Below, piece after piece: positions 1 to 10,940 of a stretch of DNA of 64,000 bases. The translations under genes and the position numbers were made by a program. Numbering within the stretch: the first letter of the stretch is position 1; each line of letters starts with the position of its first letter. The stretch comes from Actinernus sp. WN-2022. Its lineage: Eukaryota > Cnidaria > Anthozoa > Actiniaria > Actinernidae. The notes beneath the pieces were generated by a model. That model did not search any database and was not told where the DNA came from. It saw only the letters and a list, made by a program, of their open reading frames with translations. Location: assembly GCA_030867875.1 (NCBI GenBank), contig JAOWCC010001634.1, positions 31,949,867 to 32,013,866 on the forward strand, written 5' to 3'.

Positions 1-1
1 T

Positions 2-145
2 GGAAACAATGATAGCTACAGCTACCAGAATGAAGAAAAGACTGTTGATGATATTCAATCAATGGGCATCAGTCAAACGATGAAAATACAGATTCAACCG
101 ACCGCTATTGAAAAACCTGCTCGTTTTTCTTCTTCAAGGAAATAA
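2..145 (+). CDS. Possible 3'-terminal coding exon of a host gene (partial)
   Basis: An open frame runs from the window edge for 47 codons to a TAA at 143-145. The encoded tail is polar, rich in Ser, Gln and Lys, and ends in FSSSRK. An AATAAA-like signal (AAATAAATG) follows at about 249, as expected for a short 3' UTR. No domain is recognisable and the product is unknown; a cytoplasmic tail of a membrane protein would fit the composition but is speculation. An open stretch of this length is not rare by chance, so confidence is low. Confidence 0.3.
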   Translation, partial: GNNDSYSYQNEEKTVDDIQSMGISQTMKIQIQPTAIEKPARFSSSRK

Positions 146-1672
146 CAAATAATATTAGTTTCTACACAGGAATCTCATCTTCTAAAATATTTCAGGTCTA
201 GTATGATTTTTATAATGTTTGAGAGAAGGGAGAAATATCATTTACTGAAATAAATGTTTAATTATATTGAGGCTAACAGTAATATGGGAAGGGAATACCA
301 CTTATAAACAGTGGCTATACAAGCAGTCAGGTCAATAAAAATATGAAAACATTAAGTACTAAATAAATTGTAACAAACATATTAAAACTATTAACTGGTA
401 AAATAGGTGTTAAGTGGTGGTAGAAGGTGATATTAAAATTAGTCCACATGAAATTGGGGGAATCATAAGATGAGTGATAATGTGTGTATGGATAGCAGGG
501 TTTTAGCACAGAAGGTTTGGGGTAAGGTGAAGCAAAATCAGAAATGAGAAAAACACTAAAAAAAAGGAACATTATGAGTAGTGAATGCATATATATTCGA
601 GTGAGAGCTGCTAAATAAACAATAACTGATATAACAATGTGGTGGCCTGATGATATGAGAGTGAAGGGAGTGGGGGAAGTTGCTTGGGGAAAGGAGGGTA
701 TTGGCACCCCTGCCCTATCTCCACTTATTTGACTGGCTAAAACCCTAGATAGGGTGAGCTAATATACCACACAGAGCATGCAGGGATAGGGGAATAGGAA
801 CCACTACTAATTACAATCAGTTTGTGCTAAGCTTTTTTATTATATATAATTATCAAATTATCAATAATTGCACAAAAGAATATTCTGTACAAAACGGTAG
901 TGTTAGAAATTTGAATTCCATTCAAAAAGCCCAAGCAGTGTCCAAAAGCCTCTGCTAGATATATTCTAACTACAAATAAACTTATTTTAATGGTATATGA
1001 ATAATAAAATCAATACCGTATGCTGTTACACAATAATGTAAGTGATACAAAGTCAGGGAATATACATTGAAGGGTAGGGTATGAATTGTATACAATGTGA
1101 GAAAAGGTATGAAAAAATTGAATTTACCATATAATGGGTAGGGATAGGGGAAGGAAAACGTGCTATCATTCTTTATTAATGTAAAAGTTCTGTACAAAAT
1201 GTAAGTGAAAACGGCTTTGGGGAACTATGAACGGATAAACCATATTCTAACTGGAACTATGTCTGGATTGTTATCCAGTATAATGGCTGCTGTTTCGGTA
1301 TACTCGTTGCCTGCATCTTATCAGTTGACTCCAGCTTTTTCCAATGTTTGTTTTCTGTTAGGTGAACAGTAGTTACATTTCCCATCGATAGCACTTCACT
1401 TGCTGCATTAAATAGCAAAAGAGATTAGATATCATGACATGAGCTTATTAAACAGCCTATCAGAAATAAACTAAAATTTGCTTTGCACCTCATAAATCAC
1501 TTTGCCTCAATTTTAGACCACAATACTAATTTACTTTAGGCAGAAGATATTTCCGACTCCTTTAAGTTAGCTTAGATATCTTCGACGGAAAGATGCCCCT
1601 GAAATAATTAATATCGTCCTCTGTAAGCTGCAAACGTTTTTTTAGATTTGCAACCTGTCGGGTGTACATAAC
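146..1672. other. AT-rich non-coding stretch
   Basis: No gene is supported here. The minus-strand open frames are hydrophobic Tyr/Phe/Leu strings produced by purine-rich plus-strand DNA with many GGGGAAGG-like runs, and they show no domain. No tandem repeat or RNA gene was recognised. Confidence 0.5.
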
Positions 1673-1839
1673 ATTATATGTAGTTATGATATTGAATCAT
1701 GTTTGCCGCGTAGTACTAGTAAGTGTAAAGAATGTGATATAAAGTGGTAACCTGTAGTGCTAAGTGTGCACGCCCTACGAGGGAAAGAGAAAATATCTCT
1801 GACCCAAGTGGGACTCGAACCCAACGACCTCCAGGTTAC

Positions 1840-2524
1840 CATGGCGAACAATATCGTACATCATGGCCGCCGCGCATGCGTAGAATGCATTACACGTCGT
1901 TCCAAAATTAGTGAAAACAGTGAAGACAAGGCTTACCTTTTCGCAATTTTTCAATTTGCTGCTTTAATATTTATATTTCTTGAGGTCCACAAGTTTTAAA
2001 TTCAGTTATCATGCCTGCTCCTGCCCTCGACTATGATTGCTAACAAGTTGTGGATGATTAGACCGGTTCCCGATGCTCTGCTAAAAAAACGACCCAAATT
2101 AGCTAGAGCCGCCATACATCTTCTGTTAAATACTGTAAAGGCCAGTCAGAAAGCTCAATCACAAAGACTTCCGAGTAGTTCATGTTTGAGGTCCACAAGT
2201 TTGAATCTGTTCTGCAGATACCAAAGTAGATTCTAACGCCAGAAAAACTAGTTGAAATACTTGCTTTGGTGGTTGCATTTTAACGCCAAAACTCTCCTTC
2301 CCAAACCTACAAAGTTTAAAGGGACAGACCCGACTCGTTCAGCTGTTACATTTCCCTTCGCGCAGGACGTTGAAAACAGCAGCTCGTCCGCCATTTTGAC
2401 TGTCGATGTCCATGTAACCTCTCCTCATTCTATAAACACTCATCAACGGCTTTCTTTTTAAAAATAGATTTTCACGTACGCGCCCGCAATGACAACCGCT
2501 GACTGTACGAAATTGTTCGCCATG
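1840..2524. mobile_element. 685-bp MITE-like insertion inside a tRNA-like SINE head
   Basis: The ends are a 20-bp terminal inverted repeat with one mismatch (CATGGCGAACAATATCGTAC at the left, its near-complement at 2505-2524). Comparison with the intact neighbour at 2728-2801 shows that this segment interrupts the tRNA-like head between its 3' part (1800-1839) and 5' part (2525-2559). At most 1 bp is duplicated, so the target duplication is not resolved. No transposase is encoded; the open frames inside are short and unrelated to known families, so it is non-autonomous. Confidence 0.65.
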
Positions 2525-2727
2525 CATGTCTGGCGCTCTACCAACTGAGCTATCAAGTCAGATGAGAGCAATCGTGGGTATTGGTGCGTTATATGGGGTC
2601 ACGGCGATTATATATGTATATGTAGTTATGATATTGAATCATGTTAGTAAGTGTAAAGAATGTGATATAAAGTGGTAAGCTGTAGTGCTAAGTGTGCACG
2701 CCCTACGAGGGAAAGAGAAAATATCTC

Positions 2728-2801
2728 TGACCCAAGTAGGACTCGAACCCAACGACCTCCAGGTTACATGTCTGGCGCTCTACCAACTGAGCTATCAAGT
2801 C
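2728..2801 (-). pseudogene. tRNA-Thr(TGT)-like SINE head, 74 nt
   Basis: It folds as a cloverleaf: a 7-bp acceptor with G-U pairs, a GCTC/GAGC D stem, an anticodon loop CATGTAA with TGT in the anticodon position, and a T loop TTCGAGT. Position 33 is A instead of the near-universal T, the last anticodon-stem pair is A-C, and one extra base lies before the T stem. These defects and its repetition argue against a working tRNA. One acceptor-side base differs from the plus-strand copy (AAGTAGGACT versus AAGTGGGACT on the plus strand). Confidence 0.6.
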
Positions 2802-2945
2802 AGATGAGAGCAATCGTGGGTATTGGTGCGTTATATGGGGTCACGGCGATTATATATGTATATGTAGTTATGATATTGAATCATAACTACATATACATAT
2901 ATAATCGCCGTGACCCCATATAACGCGGGAAAGAGTCGAGTCGAG

Positions 2946-2972
2946 TTCGAGTCCCACTTGGGTCAGATATAT
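2946..2972 (+). pseudogene. Partial tRNA-like head (3' part only)
   Basis: Only the T arm and 3' acceptor side (GTTCGAGTCCCACTTGGGTCA) are present, preceded by an unrelated GAGTCGAGTCGA stretch. The rest of the SINE unit follows in the same order as in the full copy at 3148. It is a truncated or rearranged unit next to the head-to-head junction. Confidence 0.6.
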
Positions 2973-3147
2973 TTTCTCTTTCCCTCGTAGGGCGTGCACA
3001 CTTAGCACTACAGCTTACCACTTTATATCACATTCTTTACACTTACTAGTGCTACGCGGCAAACATGATTCAATATCATAACTACATATACATATATAAT
3101 CGCCGTGACCCCATATAACGCACCAATACCCACGATTGCTCTCATCT

Positions 3148-3221
3148 GACTTGATAGCTCAGTTGGTAGAGCGCCAGACATGTAACCTGGAGGTCGTTGG
3201 GTTCGAGTCCCACTTGGGTCA
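3148..3221 (+). pseudogene. tRNA-Thr(TGT)-like SINE head, 74 nt
   Basis: This is the best preserved plus-strand copy. Acceptor GACTTGA pairs with TTGGGTC using G-U pairs; the D arm, the TGT-containing anticodon loop and the T arm are present. It shares A33, the A-C mismatch at the base of the anticodon loop and the extra base before the T stem with the minus-strand copies. The shared defects show common descent of the repeat family. Confidence 0.6.
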
Positions 3222-3295
3222 GAGATATTTTCTCTTTCCCTCGTAGGGCGTGCACACTTAGCACTACAGCTTACCACTTTATATCACATTCTGTA

Positions 3296-4856
3296 CATAA
3301 CATTGTTCGGAAATGACTGATGACTTCACATGGACATAAATACAGTGATTGTAAAACCATACACAGGTATTATTTACTGAATAACATACTTTTGGGAGTA
3401 TTTTCGGAGGTACTTTCTAGCTGAGACTGTGCAGTTGTCCGCCATCTTGGATTTCAAACCACCTGGAGCCTCGTTTTCATAACCGGAAGTAAAACTTATG
3501 AAAGGCGTGTATTCCCTAACATTAACATCCATAACTCGATTCCACAAACCTCCTGATCCAAAACCCCAAAACTCAAAGACCTAGATTGCTAGAACGCTGT
3601 TAGGTCTGATAAGAAAACTGACAAAAACGAAACAAGAGTCGTCTGCGTCTGAGCGACGGTCTGCGATGTTTTTTGTTAATCCCTTGCTGAACGGTATAAA
3701 TTAAGCGCAAATCTGCAAAACTTGCAATTGGGGCTTGGCATGAAAGAACTATGTTATAGCGAAATTTAAAAAGCGAGCTAACGCTCTCCAAAATATTGCT
3801 TTCGCTGTACGAAATGCCTACACCTTCTGCCTTAGATAATGAGCCCCGAACTTGCAAAGCCCCTTCAACAAGAGAAGCAGCAGTCTCTGACGCATGCATG
3901 ACTGAATAGATCCGGGAGTAGTAATTGGGTTGTCTCAGAACTACACCAGCCGACGTGTTGTGCGACTTGGCGCATAGAAACTCCTAATATATATTTATAG
4001 AGCAAGCTTCTCTAAAACTATGTGCCGCTTCGCCATCATATAAGTGCAACTCTTCAAGACTAGCAATGGCGGATGCGACTAAAGGGGAGGTAGAAATGTA
4101 GTTAACAGGGTAGTAGGCCTGAACAGATACCAATCTCAGAGTTGCACTTTCATCTGTCGCACAAATTAATATAATTATCTAGATTAGAGACTACGCACAC
4201 TTCCGGAATGGAACACGCTTAATCACAAAGGTGTTGGTATTTCCCCCTAAGGTATTCCCGAAAGTGTGGGTCAATAACAAATCAGAATTATCTGGAAGGC
4301 GTAGGATTTTTCGTTTCAACTCTACCTAAGTCATAAGCTCTATCTCCGGAGAAAAATCAGTGGAGGAAAATTCTAGATCTCTACAGAATATAAATTTCGG
4401 AATAGGAAAGAGGAAAGCTCCAGGCGCGCGTAACTTTGCCTTAATGAGTTGGGCTAATTCAACGAGCTTGTACAGAAATAACGAGGAAGCTTGTTTGGGA
4501 GTAATAAAGGGTCCGGCTGTTCTTATTGTTCAGAGATTGTGCCATTTCCATTTTGCACTACCAGATCCTCTTCGGAGAGATCCACATTGCTATAGCGCTT
4601 GTTCACATCTCTAGCTCCCACACGTGTTAGCGTGGTGGCTGGGGTTTAAAGCAGCTTTCGAGCTCGCCGTTAGAGTAACCAGATTCTGAGGCCTATGATC
4701 TAAAGTGAGGCTGACGGTCTTGGGGGCTATGAAACAGCTGTACATGGTTGCCACTCTACCGGTAATACGATGTGAGCATGCGTATTAGACGCTAGCTACG
4801 TCATAGCGTGTGTTGGGTAGTGCCATGCTTCGTGTTTGGTGTATTGAATTAATATA
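3296..4856. other. Non-coding stretch, no gene supported
   Basis: Open frames here are under 100 codons, without domains, and lack conserved motifs. No tandem repeat or clear inverted repeat was found. Part of 4630-4856 may be a degraded 5' portion of the XPG-like gene that follows, but I cannot show it. Confidence 0.4.
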
Positions 4857-5903
4857 TTGTTTTACCGATATATGCGTGACAGGATTACCTATACACACGG
4901 CGTCATGCAATTCCTCACCTCTACCAAGACGATTAAAGATAATTCGGAGTTTTCCAATAAGGCTACTGTGGTTAGGCGTTTGGGGCAGTTACAATCCACT
5001 GAAGAGCGCAGACCAAAATTTTGGCAGTCATTAGTGTGTACAGGAGTTTTGCTCTACCGATCCCCATCGGCCATGATCATCATTCAGTCGCCAGATACAG
5101 ACGTCCTAGTCTTGTGTGTTACTCACTTCAGTGATATCGGCTGCGAACAGTTATGGTTTCGAACGGGCGTAAAAGACCGTCAGCGCTACATCCCAGTCCA
5201 TATCATTCAAGAAAACCTCGGAGTGAGACTCTGTCAGTCGCTGCCAGCATTCCATGCACTTACTGGCAGCGATTCCACGAGTAGTCTGGCTGGGATTGGA
5301 AAGAAGAAGTCCTGGAATGCCCTGAAGCGTGGTGTCGACCATCAGATTACCCTCACGCTGTTTGGTCAGCGACAGCAGCTAGACAGGACGACCGCAAAGA
5401 AGACGGAGGCTTTCGTCTGCGACCTGAACCCATCTACGAGAAGGGGTAGTAGCACCACGGATGACCTGAGGTACCTCATGTTCTGCCAGCATAAACACAA
5501 AAGTGAGATGCTCCCCCCGACATCCGACAGTCTTATGCAGCACATGAAGCAGGCGTGTTACCAAACCTATGTCTGGAGATGCTCGTTAGACGCCATGCAG
5601 GATTTGGAGGGCCCAGATGGTCATGGTTGGGAAGTGGAAGAGGAGCAGTTGAAACCAGTCTACATGACAAATGATCCAGCCCCAAAGAGCCTTATCGAGC
5701 TGACGACTTGTAAATACAACAAGTCACACTGCCAAGGGAACTGTTCCTGTTCCAATACTGGTCTCTCATGCACGGAATCGTGCTCGTGTATGGCAGACGA
5801 TACATGTAGGAACCCCCACACTATTGCCGTGCAGCACCTCAGTGACTCGGATGACGGACTCGGAGACAGAGGGCGATGTGGAATGAACCACTTTGTTTCA
5901 TAA
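4857..5903 (+). CDS. XPG/FEN1-like PIN-domain protein with CXC-type cysteine tail (multicopy family, probably 5'-truncated)
   Basis: The clear similarity begins near residue 73 with IIIQSPDTDVLVLCVTHF, the acidic core of a PIN/XPG-like fold, and continues through HALTGSDSTSSLAGIGKK, a pattern of FEN1-like proteins. The C-terminal part has a PPTSDSLMQHMKQACYQTYVW block and a cysteine-rich segment (CKYNKSHCQGNCSCSN...) resembling the tesmin/TSO1 CXC DNA-binding motif. I know this architecture as a high-copy uncharacterised family in invertebrate genomes, often near transposons; whether it is a transposon component is not settled. The first roughly 70 residues read like out-of-frame sequence, so the N-terminal half is probably lost or frameshifted. 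A nuclease or DNA-binding role is inferred. Confidence 0.6.
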   Translation: MFYRYMRDRITYTHGVMQFLTSTKTIKDNSEFSNKATVVRRLGQLQSTEERRPKFWQSLVCTGVLLYRSPSAMIIIQSPDTDVLVLCVTHFSDIGCEQLWFRTGVKDRQRYIPVHIIQENLGVRLCQSLPAFHALTGSDSTSSLAGIGKKKSWNALKRGVDHQITLTLFGQRQQLDRTTAKKTEAFVCDLNPSTRRGSSTTDDLRYLMFCQHKHKSEMLPPTSDSLMQHMKQACYQTYVWRCSLDAMQDLEGPDGHGWEVEEEQLKPVYMTNDPAPKSLIELTTCKYNKSHCQGNCSCSNTGLSCTESCSCMADDTCRNPHTIAVQHLSDSDDGLGDRGRCGMNHFVS

Positions 5904-6660
5904 GAGGTAAGAAGAACCGCTTTTACATGTATGTTTGTTGTTCATGTCTTTACACCTATATTTTTCCATGGCTTATTAGAAACGCTGAATTGAAGCCCCG
6001 TTCGATACTGGACCTTGATGTGAAGAGGCTGAGTCAATGGACATTGCTGTACAACTAAAGACACCCCCGAGAGTACAGATAGACAAGAAACATGTACAAG
6101 TCAATAGTTAGTGAGACCAGAGTAGTTTTGTATATAAATAGTACATTTTTTTGCTCAAACAGGGAGATTTCTGGAAGAAGTAGTTTGATTGGGTTGTAAC
6201 AAAGCGGCCACTGTGTTTGTGACATGCGCAGAAGACTATTATGTGGCTTAATAGTGCAAAACTGGTTAGTAAGGAGTAGAACGAAATTAGATAAGGAATT
6301 CTACAGTGTTTTGTGCGTCACAGAAGCATGTAAGAGTGATAGAAAAATCGTTTTCTAAAAATCAGACTGGTACCCTGTGGTTTTTCAGCTGAAATAAAAA
6401 CACCCTGTTAACTCGGGACCTATACCACAATTCAACTCTACTACCTACCGAGCAGTGTTCAAGTTCTACCAATATCAACTGTCAAACCTTTTCTACCTCG
6501 TGGGTTGAACGAAACCCCTATCTGCTACCGGACTATTAAATACGAATGATGTCGTGCGAGTCGCGGAAACGATAGACTTGGTGAATATAACGGGTACGTT
6601 GCCCTAACGGAAATTGAAAGATCTCGAACTTCTTGGCTCCAAAAACCCGCGCGAACTGTA
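5904..6660. other. Non-coding stretch after the XPG-like gene
   Basis: The short frame 5876-6058 overlaps the gene end and has no domain. Nothing else is recognised. Confidence 0.4.
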
Positions 6661-6758
6661 ATGGCGTCGCGATTTGGCGGGCAGATAATTCCTCCCACAA
6701 CCATTAACAGAAGCGTCCGAGAAGATAGTAACCTTAAAGTGACGCTCGTCCTGCCAAG
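6661..6758 (+). CDS. Candidate 5' coding exon ending in a splice donor
   Basis: ATG GCG TCG opens a frame of 32 codons plus 2 nt that ends at CCAAG|GTAAGT, a perfect metazoan donor consensus (GTAAGT at 6759-6764). The peptide begins MASRFGGQIIPPTT and ends near LKVTLVLP. The surroundings are richer in CpG than the flanks, which is common at promoters and first exons. No matching downstream exon was found and the protein is not recognised. Chance ATG-to-donor combinations occur, so confidence is modest. Confidence 0.3.
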
Positions 6759-6764
6759 GTAAGT

Positions 6765-9269
6765 GACCCTTTCAGTTGTCGTGAAACCTTCAGTAGACGA
6801 AGTCCTGTTGTAGATCGCCGCAGACCTTGATATGGCTCTGTCAATCGCGCGGAGTACAACTGCGCAGCCGGGACAGCCACAGAGAAGGACTGGAGAGATT
6901 TTGCCACCAATTATTTGAAGAATATTAAAGCGACTGTATTTGATCTTAAGATCTTCTCTCTCAGGTTTGCGAATTTACCCTTTTATTATTTTATTTCATC
7001 CTATGGAAGGATAAAAGAAAGGCTGAATGAGTAGAAATGAAGGCTAGAAATCTCACTTGAAGTTCCGGTGATAAGGAAAACTTATTGAGGGCGATATAGT
7101 AATCCAAACTGGAGAGGACAGAGCATACTCTTCGTAAGGACTTATTTCAGGCATTCTTTTTAATAGCCCACCTCGAAGTTTTCGACGCCATTTTTAAAGG
7201 TTGCAAGATTTGCTAGCGCGGTTACTCAGTCTCCATACAAACCTTTGTAATCCGAACACGCTTCGTCAAAGCGCTCGGAAGAAAATTGCAATTACGGCAA
7301 GCTGACCTAATAATTATACAAGAACCAAATATCATATGTGAATTTGAACCCTGTGGGGTGACTTTTGCCCGATGATTTTTGATCGGACTTCTGTTCGGCA
7401 CTCCGAATACAGTGCAAACTGTTCAAAAACATGGCGTCGTCGTCATAAGTACGTGGTGTGAGAGCAAAATATTGTTTTTTTTCTTTCTCTCAAAATTAAT
7501 TTAAACCACATTAAGTTGTATTACATATATTTACTTTAACCCCTATTTTAATATTCAATTCGCTGTTTCAATACATTTGTGATCCGTCAATTTCTTTTCT
7601 TTCCCGGTTCTTTGCAGAGTCAGATCAAAAATCATCTAGCCTTTCAAAATGGCGTCGAAAACTGGTCTATTTTGAACCGAACTTTGCTGAAACGCTTTGA
7701 CATCCAACGGACTAGGTAGGCGCCACGAAGAACAACTGACAATATTGTCACAGACTGGCCGAATAAATCAGTTTACTGGAGTGTATACGTAATCTACGTA
7801 AAAAGGCACACAATGTAGTTCGCTTCCTTCCTAAAGTGAAGGAAACAAGATAATTACACAAGCAACTGCGGTGAGTTCAAACAGTATTTGTTTTAGCTTT
7901 GCGATCAGTTTGCCGGCGGCTAATTTATTTGATGTTTAGCTGTTTTGTAGCCGAATACCATCTTCGCTGTTCAGTCTTCTAGTTGCGTCTTCTAGTCTTC
8001 GGGTATATAAACTCAAATAATACCTAGCTGTTCCTCTGCTCTGTTATGTGTATATCTAGTAGCTCGTTAGTGTTCAAAATAACTTTGCAGCCATCAATCC
8101 GTACACACTGTAATATTCTATAATTCTCCTCAGTGAGAAAATAAAGTGATTGTTGCTATTTCTATTCCTGCATGTTGTTGCTTGACTTTAAGAAGTCATA
8201 TTAGTGTGATTATTTAAAAAATACACATTAGTGCTCGTAAAATTTCAGTGTTAAAATTCGCGTTGAATAATAAAATCCTGCATAAAGTTCTCTTGTAAAT
8301 TCTTCCGTTATGGATGTTTGCAATTGATTAATGAACATAAAGTCTTAGCTTTGAACGCTGACTCGATTTTAAACTTTCTAAACCAGGCACCATGTAGGCT
8401 CGGTTTCAGCCGTTGGGGTGTCGTTTCTGCAAAGTCTCCCCCCACCTTAGTCTCGTCACAGTCGGTGAACACGAAACCAAAACAAAAAAAACACTGGTTT
8501 TACGCAAAGTATCACGGGAAGTGCTAAAGGTAAGACAACCTCTGCGAGCACCCCTGTATTCCAGGGGACGGCGTCTGCGGGACGGGCACAACCGCAGACC
8601 AGCACAACCGACGGGCACAACCGCGGAAAATGAGAGGGTTTCCCACAAACAAATATATGGAACTACTAAATGGCGAAAATCACGAATTTGACCACTATTG
8701 CTACTAAAATCAACTGAAATAAACATACTTTTGCTCTGTCTGTTGACCTTTGTCGCTTATTAGCGATTTGGGCTTCTTTTCCTTTCCGGATCATCGAATT
8801 CACTTTCCCTTAGGCTGCTTTCCCTGTAGTCTAACACGCTGAAAGTGTCCGGAACCACTCTCTTTTGCATCTTGGATTGTCATATGCAATCATTGCACTT
8901 ACCTCATCTCGTATCCGGCACAAACAGTACAGCTGGAATTTTTGAGCAAGTCACGCTGGAACTTTGATGATCCAGTTGCCGAATAAAAAATACTGTATTT
9001 CTCCATGGTATGTTTTTTTGTATAGAAACGAAAACAAAACAAAAATCTAAAATCTAACAGCTAAAATCTTACCTGACGATCGCCACCACAGATGAACTGG
9101 TCTCCATTCAAATCCCCAATTCCCAACCCCTCCCACGAACTTTGAAAATACATGTTACTTGAAGCAAATCAAGTAAAGCCCCCAACCACCTGGGACAACA
9201 AAAACTGGTCAATCACCATCAAATCCCCCACATATCCCCACCTAGTCGGGAGGAGAAGAGAGGGGTCGG
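6765..9269. other. Non-coding stretch with an imperfect inverted repeat
   Basis: No gene is supported. GATGATTTTTGATCGGAC at 7371-7388 recurs inverted at 7619-7636 with one mismatch. Weaker matching outside suggests a degraded 250-300 bp MITE-like insertion. The 92-106 codon frames at 8406-8726 overlap each other on opposite strands and show no domain. GC-rich GGGACGGGCACAACCGC repeats occur at 8578-8630. Confidence 0.4.
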
Positions 9270-9756
9270 TATTTCAATTGATAAGTGCGTAAAGAAAGGT
9301 CCAAAGTCGGAACCGGGAAACTACAGGGAATCACAATTAATTTTATCCCATTTAGGAAAGCTATTTACCTCATTGTTGAATAACCGAATTTCTAGACGCC
9401 AATGATATCTTCTCTTCAGAACAAGCAGGGTTTAGGAAATCTTTTCGAGCCAGTGATAATCTTCTAGCACTAGCTAAAAGCCCTTACCGATAAATATGTA
9501 AAAATAAATCTACACCCATTTGATAGCATCTGAAGGGAAAAACTTTACGTCAAGAATTAAGCTTAATACAATTGGTATTACAGGAAACTTTCTATCCATT
9601 ATAAAATACATGTATAATAAGACTCGGCCTGTATAAAACTAAACGATCGTATCTCTGAGCAATTCAACTGCCTCAACGGTGTAACACAAGGTTGTATGTT
9701 ATCGCCAACGCTTTTTGACATATTTAAGTGATCTCCCGAGAATACTAAGCGACTGG
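9270..9756 (+). pseudogene. LINE-B reverse transcriptase, 5' segment (degenerate)
   Basis: Read across several frames, the DNA encodes reverse-transcriptase landmarks in order: a PGNYRGI-like block near 9315, EQAGFRKSF near 9418, and a GVTQGCMLSP-type block near 9680-9705, the conserved region before the YADD box. Stops and frameshifts are frequent. The RT continues at 11521 after the LINE-A insertion, with a LLYADN catalytic remnant near 11575. The N-terminal endonuclease was not found. Confidence 0.6.
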
Positions 9757-9784
9757 GCTCGACAACATCAGTGCTAGACTGCTA

Positions 9785-10437
9785 ATGGTAGCTGCTCCAA
9801 TAATAGCTCCTTCCATTACCAAGATTATGAACTTCTCCTTTACGTCAGCTGTGTTTCCTCGCCGATGGAAGACAGCGAAAGTAACTCCACTGTTCAAGGA
9901 AGGAGATCGTGAAAATGTCACAATTAAGCTATCGCCCAATATTTATCGGTCTTGCCAATTCTGTCAAAAAATTTTGAAGTGCATGTTCAGAGACATCTGT
10001 ATGCATACCTTTGTGAAAACAATCTCATATATTCCAGGCAATCAGGCTTTCGTAAGCATCACAGCACAGAAACGGCGCTAATCAAGATCATAGACCAACT
10101 GTTGTTTGAACTCGACAAAAATCGGGAAGGCGGCATGGTCTTAGTCGACTATCGGAAAGCTTTCGATATGGTTGATCATGCCATTCTACTGTCCAAGCTG
10201 GAAGCATATGGCTTAGATGAATACTCTCTTGCTTGGATTCGATCGTATTTGGAACGGAGACTTCAGTGTGCCTCCTTGTCTAGTGATCAGTCTGATATGC
10301 AGAGTATCATCGAGAGCTTGCAATGGGAAAATTGTTCAAACAACTGGAATAACTGCAGTAGTGATCATTTCGTACAGTTATCTTTCAAATTAGACGATAT
10401 TAAAAACCGCTGGCAAATAAAAAGCTATTCTGTTTAA
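9785..10437 (+). pseudogene. LINE-A reverse transcriptase, N-terminal part
   Basis: Two overlapping frames (9785-10081 and 9952-10437) together cover the fingers and palm start of the RT, showing one frameshift near 9950-10060. The palm aspartate motif is present (DYRKAFDMVDH). The sequence stops being RT-like near 10308 where unrelated DNA starts. Confidence 0.7.
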
Positions 10438-10940
10438 CCAGGATGAAAATATTCGAAGACACTTTCCCAGGTAATGGGTTTATGTGTATTTTTCCCAGCT
10501 CAGAAGAAGTAGTCACAGATTCCCAGGAAAGTTAAAATTTTCTAGCCAAAAAACAAACAAATCCCAGGGTGGGTCAGGGAATATTACTTGCATGCTAAAA
10601 AAAAACTTCCAGGAGTCAAAACATGTTCCTGGCATGTTAGTCGCACCCATGCAGGAGTCAAGGTACTTTTTTTACCATTCCCAGGAGTCGAGGCATATTA
10701 TTTCTATTGTATTCCCAGGAGCCAAAAGTAATTGTGAGCGGACCCTGTGAAATCTTATTAAATTTCCAAATTCCAAATTTTAAGGATCCCAGGACTATTG
10801 ATGTTTTGCAACCGGAAATTGCCAATGAGCGAGCGATGTATTTTTCGAATGCTCCCAGGATCTATTTTATGTCAGAAAAATTCCCAGGGTAAATACCTCT
10901 GCAGAATAGCTTTTTGAAAGAATAGCTTCATTGCAAGCTC
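10310..10940. repeat. Insertion within LINE-A carrying dispersed CCCAGGA motifs
   Basis: The RT reading is interrupted here and resumes near 10940. Between about 10465 and 10895 the motif CCCAGG(A/G) or a close variant occurs about ten times at irregular spacing, several as CCAGGAGTCAA or CCAGGAGTCGA. No protein domain is encoded. The origin is unknown; boundaries are approximate. Confidence 0.45.

Larger units (their letters stand above)
1673..3295. repeat. Cluster of tRNA-derived SINE-like units in head-to-head arrangement
   Basis: The same unit occurs about four times. It consists of a tRNA-like head, then GAGATATTTTCTCTTTCCC, a stretch ending near CACATTCTTTACACTTAC, and ATATACATATATAATCGCCG. 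Two units lie on the minus strand (to about 2885), one of them split by a MITE, and two on the plus strand (from about 2886). The strand switch at about 2885 makes a palindrome. An intact Pol III A box (TAGCTCAGTTGG) and B box (GGTTCGAGTCC) sit in the tRNA heads, as expected of SINEs. A small repeated tRNA cluster is the alternative; the mismatched anticodon stem argues for SINEs. Confidence 0.65.

Noticed and set aside
327..1197. Hydrophobic minus-strand frames as membrane proteins
   Set aside because: Composition follows from purine-rich plus-strand DNA; no start context or domain support.
3148..3221. Functional tRNA-Thr gene
   Set aside because: A33, a mismatched anticodon-stem pair and an extra base before the T stem, shared by all copies, point to a SINE head.
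2672..3277. Two similar 83-84 aa frames on opposite strands as genes
   Set aside because: They are translations of the SINE-like tRNA units in head-to-head copies; the similarity is DNA repetition, not a protein family.
3600..3899. 99-aa minus-strand frame
   Set aside because: No domain, no codon pattern and no conserved neighbour; fits chance.
7371..7636. Defined MITE from the GATGATTTTTGATC inverted repeat
   Set aside because: Arms are short and boundaries and target duplication cannot be set, so it is only mentioned within the non-coding stretch.
8318..8726. Overlapping frames of 69-106 aa on both strands
   Set aside because: Mutually overlapping, low-complexity Arg/Ser-rich, no motif.
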